Shown in pieces: positions 6,407 through 7,529 of a stretch of 7,529 bases of DNA. A program made the position numbers and the translations under genes. The first letter of the stretch is position 1, and each line of letters starts with the position of its first letter. Under the pieces are notes generated by a model that saw only the letters and a program-made list of their open reading frames with translations, was not told the origin of the DNA and did not search any database. Origin of the DNA: Candidatus Eiseniibacteriota bacterium (lineage in GTDB: Bacteria; Eisenbacteria; RBG-16-71-46; CAIMUX01; VGJL01); NCBI GenBank assembly GCA_014729455.1, contig WJJW01000486.1:1-7529 (forward strand), given 5' to 3'.

Positions 6407-7056
6407 ATCCGGCGTCCGCGGCGCTCCGCAGGCTTCGGGAGGGCAACCGCCGCTTCGCCGCCGGAGCCTCGGAGATGACTGGCCGTGCCAGCGCAATGCG
6501 GCGGGAGGAGTTCCTCGCGGCGCAATCACCGTTTGCCGTGGTGCTCGGCTGCTCGGATTCCCGGGTTCCGGTCGAGATCGTCTTCGATCAGGGTCTGGGG
6601 GATCTCTTCGTGGTTCGCGTCGCCGGGAACATCGCCGAACTCTCCCAGGTGGAGAGCGTGGAGTTCGCCGTGGAGAATCTGGGAACGGAGCTGGTCGTCG
6701 TCCTCGGACACTCGGGATGCGGCGCCGTCCAGGCGGCTCTCGAAGCGCTTCGGGATCCGGACCCCGCGGGGGCCGATCGCTCGAGTACGATCGTCGAATG
6801 GATCCGTCCGACCCTCGAGTCTCTGGTCGGCGGAGGGAAGCAGGGAGCGCCCGAAGCCGTGGTCTCGGCGGCGATCCGAGGAAATGTCCGCAGAACCGCG
6901 GACCGCTTGCGAAGCGGGTCCGACGTACTTGGGCGGCGGGTCCGAGCGGGGAGCCTCCGCATCGTCGGAGCCGAGTACTCGATGGACACGGGAGTGGTGG
7001 ACTTCTTCGACGACCCGACGAGGTCGGAGGAGAACCGCACGAAGAAGAAGGAGTAG
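6403..7056 (+). CDS. Beta-class carbonic anhydrase
   Basis: This 217-residue enzyme interconverts CO2 and bicarbonate plus a proton at a zinc centre. The zinc site is complete: C50 in the CSDSRVP motif (50-56), and H103 and C106 in the HSGCGA motif (103-108). The D52-R54 dyad that controls zinc coordination in this class is also present. GDLFVVRVAGNIA (66-78) is the usual block between the two. The C-terminal part has the SLRIVGAEYSMDTGVVDFF strand-turn (184-202) and a lysine-rich end. There is no signal peptide, so it is predicted to be cytoplasmic. Length and motif order are ordinary for bacterial beta-carbonic anhydrases. Its ATG overlaps the antiporter stop, and a cation:proton antiporter gene starts 8 nt after its stop, so it sits between two ion transporters. 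Confidence 0.94.
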   Translation: MNPASAALRRLREGNRRFAAGASEMTGRASAMRREEFLAAQSPFAVVLGCSDSRVPVEIVFDQGLGDLFVVRVAGNIAELSQVESVEFAVENLGTELVVVLGHSGCGAVQAALEALRDPDPAGADRSSTIVEWIRPTLESLVGGGKQGAPEAVVSAAIRGNVRRTADRLRSGSDVLGRRVRAGSLRIVGAEYSMDTGVVDFFDDPTRSEENRTKKKE

Positions 7057-7064
7057 ATCGCGCC

Positions 7065-7529
7065 ATGCAGAAGGTCTTCCTCCTGAGCGTGTTGTTGTTG
7101 CTCGGATTGATCGGCTCTCAAACGTTGCCCGGCATGGTCGGCCCGGGGTACGCGACGATCGGAGATGTCGTGCGTGTGCTGACGATGGCCGCGCTCTCGT
7201 TCATCATGATCCGAGTCGGATACGAGTTCGACATCGACAAGTCCAACGTCAGGCAGTACGGGTGGGACTACGTCGTGGCGTTCACGGCGGCGAGCTTCCC
7301 CTGGATCCTGGTGACGTTCTACTTCGTGTTCGTGCTGCTGCCGGCGGATTTCTGGGGCGATCTGACCGCCTGGAAGGAAACGCTCCTGGCGGGGCGCTTC
7401 GCGGCGCCGACGTCGGCGGGAGTCCTGTTCTCCATGCTGGCCGCCGCGGGCCTGGGGGCGACCTGGTTGTTTCGGAAGGCCCGGATCCTGGCGATCTTCG
7501 ACGATCTCGACACCGTGCTGCTGATGATC
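7065..7529 (+). CDS. Cation:proton antiporter, N-terminal part (cut by window edge)
   Basis: The frame starts at ATG 7065 and runs open to the window end, giving 155 residues. An AAGGAG (7048-7053) at the end of the anhydrase gene may serve as ribosome binding site, though 11 nt is a long spacing. Hydrophobic helices appear at about 4-24, 36-52 and 66-92, with later ones near 105-130 and 141-155. GRFAAPTSAGVLFSML (110-124) and FDDLDTVLL (145-153) resemble the transport core of Na+(K+)/H+ antiporters of the monovalent cation:proton antiporter superfamily. In that superfamily, acidic residues in a mid-helix motif bind the ion. Whether it exchanges Na+ or K+ and whether it has a C-terminal regulatory domain cannot be seen. 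It follows the carbonic anhydrase closely and is probably in the same operon. Confidence 0.72.
   Translation, partial: MQKVFLLSVLLLLGLIGSQTLPGMVGPGYATIGDVVRVLTMAALSFIMIRVGYEFDIDKSNVRQYGWDYVVAFTAASFPWILVTFYFVFVLLPADFWGDLTAWKETLLAGRFAAPTSAGVLFSMLAAAGLGATWLFRKARILAIFDDLDTVLLMI

Overview
The window is GC-rich (clearly above 60% G+C by eye), gene-dense bacterial DNA. Every gene I can support is on the + strand. Codons end mostly in G or C, Shine-Dalgarno sites are recognisable before several starts, and genes are tightly packed with 1-nt gaps and ATGA overlaps. This fits an environmental high-GC lineage. I cannot name the phylum from sequence alone, and there is no rRNA, tRNA or phylogenetic marker here. 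I see no CRISPR array, insertion sequence, integrase, tRNA or phage gene, and no gene-free stretch longer than 300 bases.

Left part (1-2069). First comes the hydrophobic tail of a probable membrane protein. It overlaps the start of a complete calcineurin-like metallophosphoesterase. Next is a short SnoaL/NTF2-like reading frame that stops about half way through the usual domain and is probably a broken gene. Last is a CPBP-family intramembrane protease with its EExxxR and FxxxH motifs intact. These look like independent housekeeping or accessory genes rather than one pathway.

Middle part (2070-5229). A 196-base intergenic stretch holds a small inverted repeat and a TATACT box only 6 nt before a GTG start, so the following gene may be translated from a leaderless mRNA. 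That gene is an MDR-family NAD(P)-dependent oxidoreductase. One nucleotide later comes a two-domain protein: an N-terminal GNAT acetyltransferase fused to a cysteine-rich, probably thioredoxin-like or YoaP-like C-terminal domain. A LysE/RhtB-type exporter and a small VOC (glyoxalase-fold) protein follow.

Right part (5270-7529, open at the right edge). Three genes are packed as an operon: a YrbG-type Ca2+/Na+ antiporter, a beta-class carbonic anhydrase overlapping it by ATGA, and, 8 nt further on, the N-terminal 155 residues of a cation:proton antiporter. Together they could move Ca2+, Na+ and H+ and interconvert CO2 and bicarbonate. A coupled ion, pH and inorganic-carbon homeostasis module is the most interesting hypothesis in the window. 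It is inferred from gene order and family identity and is not proven.
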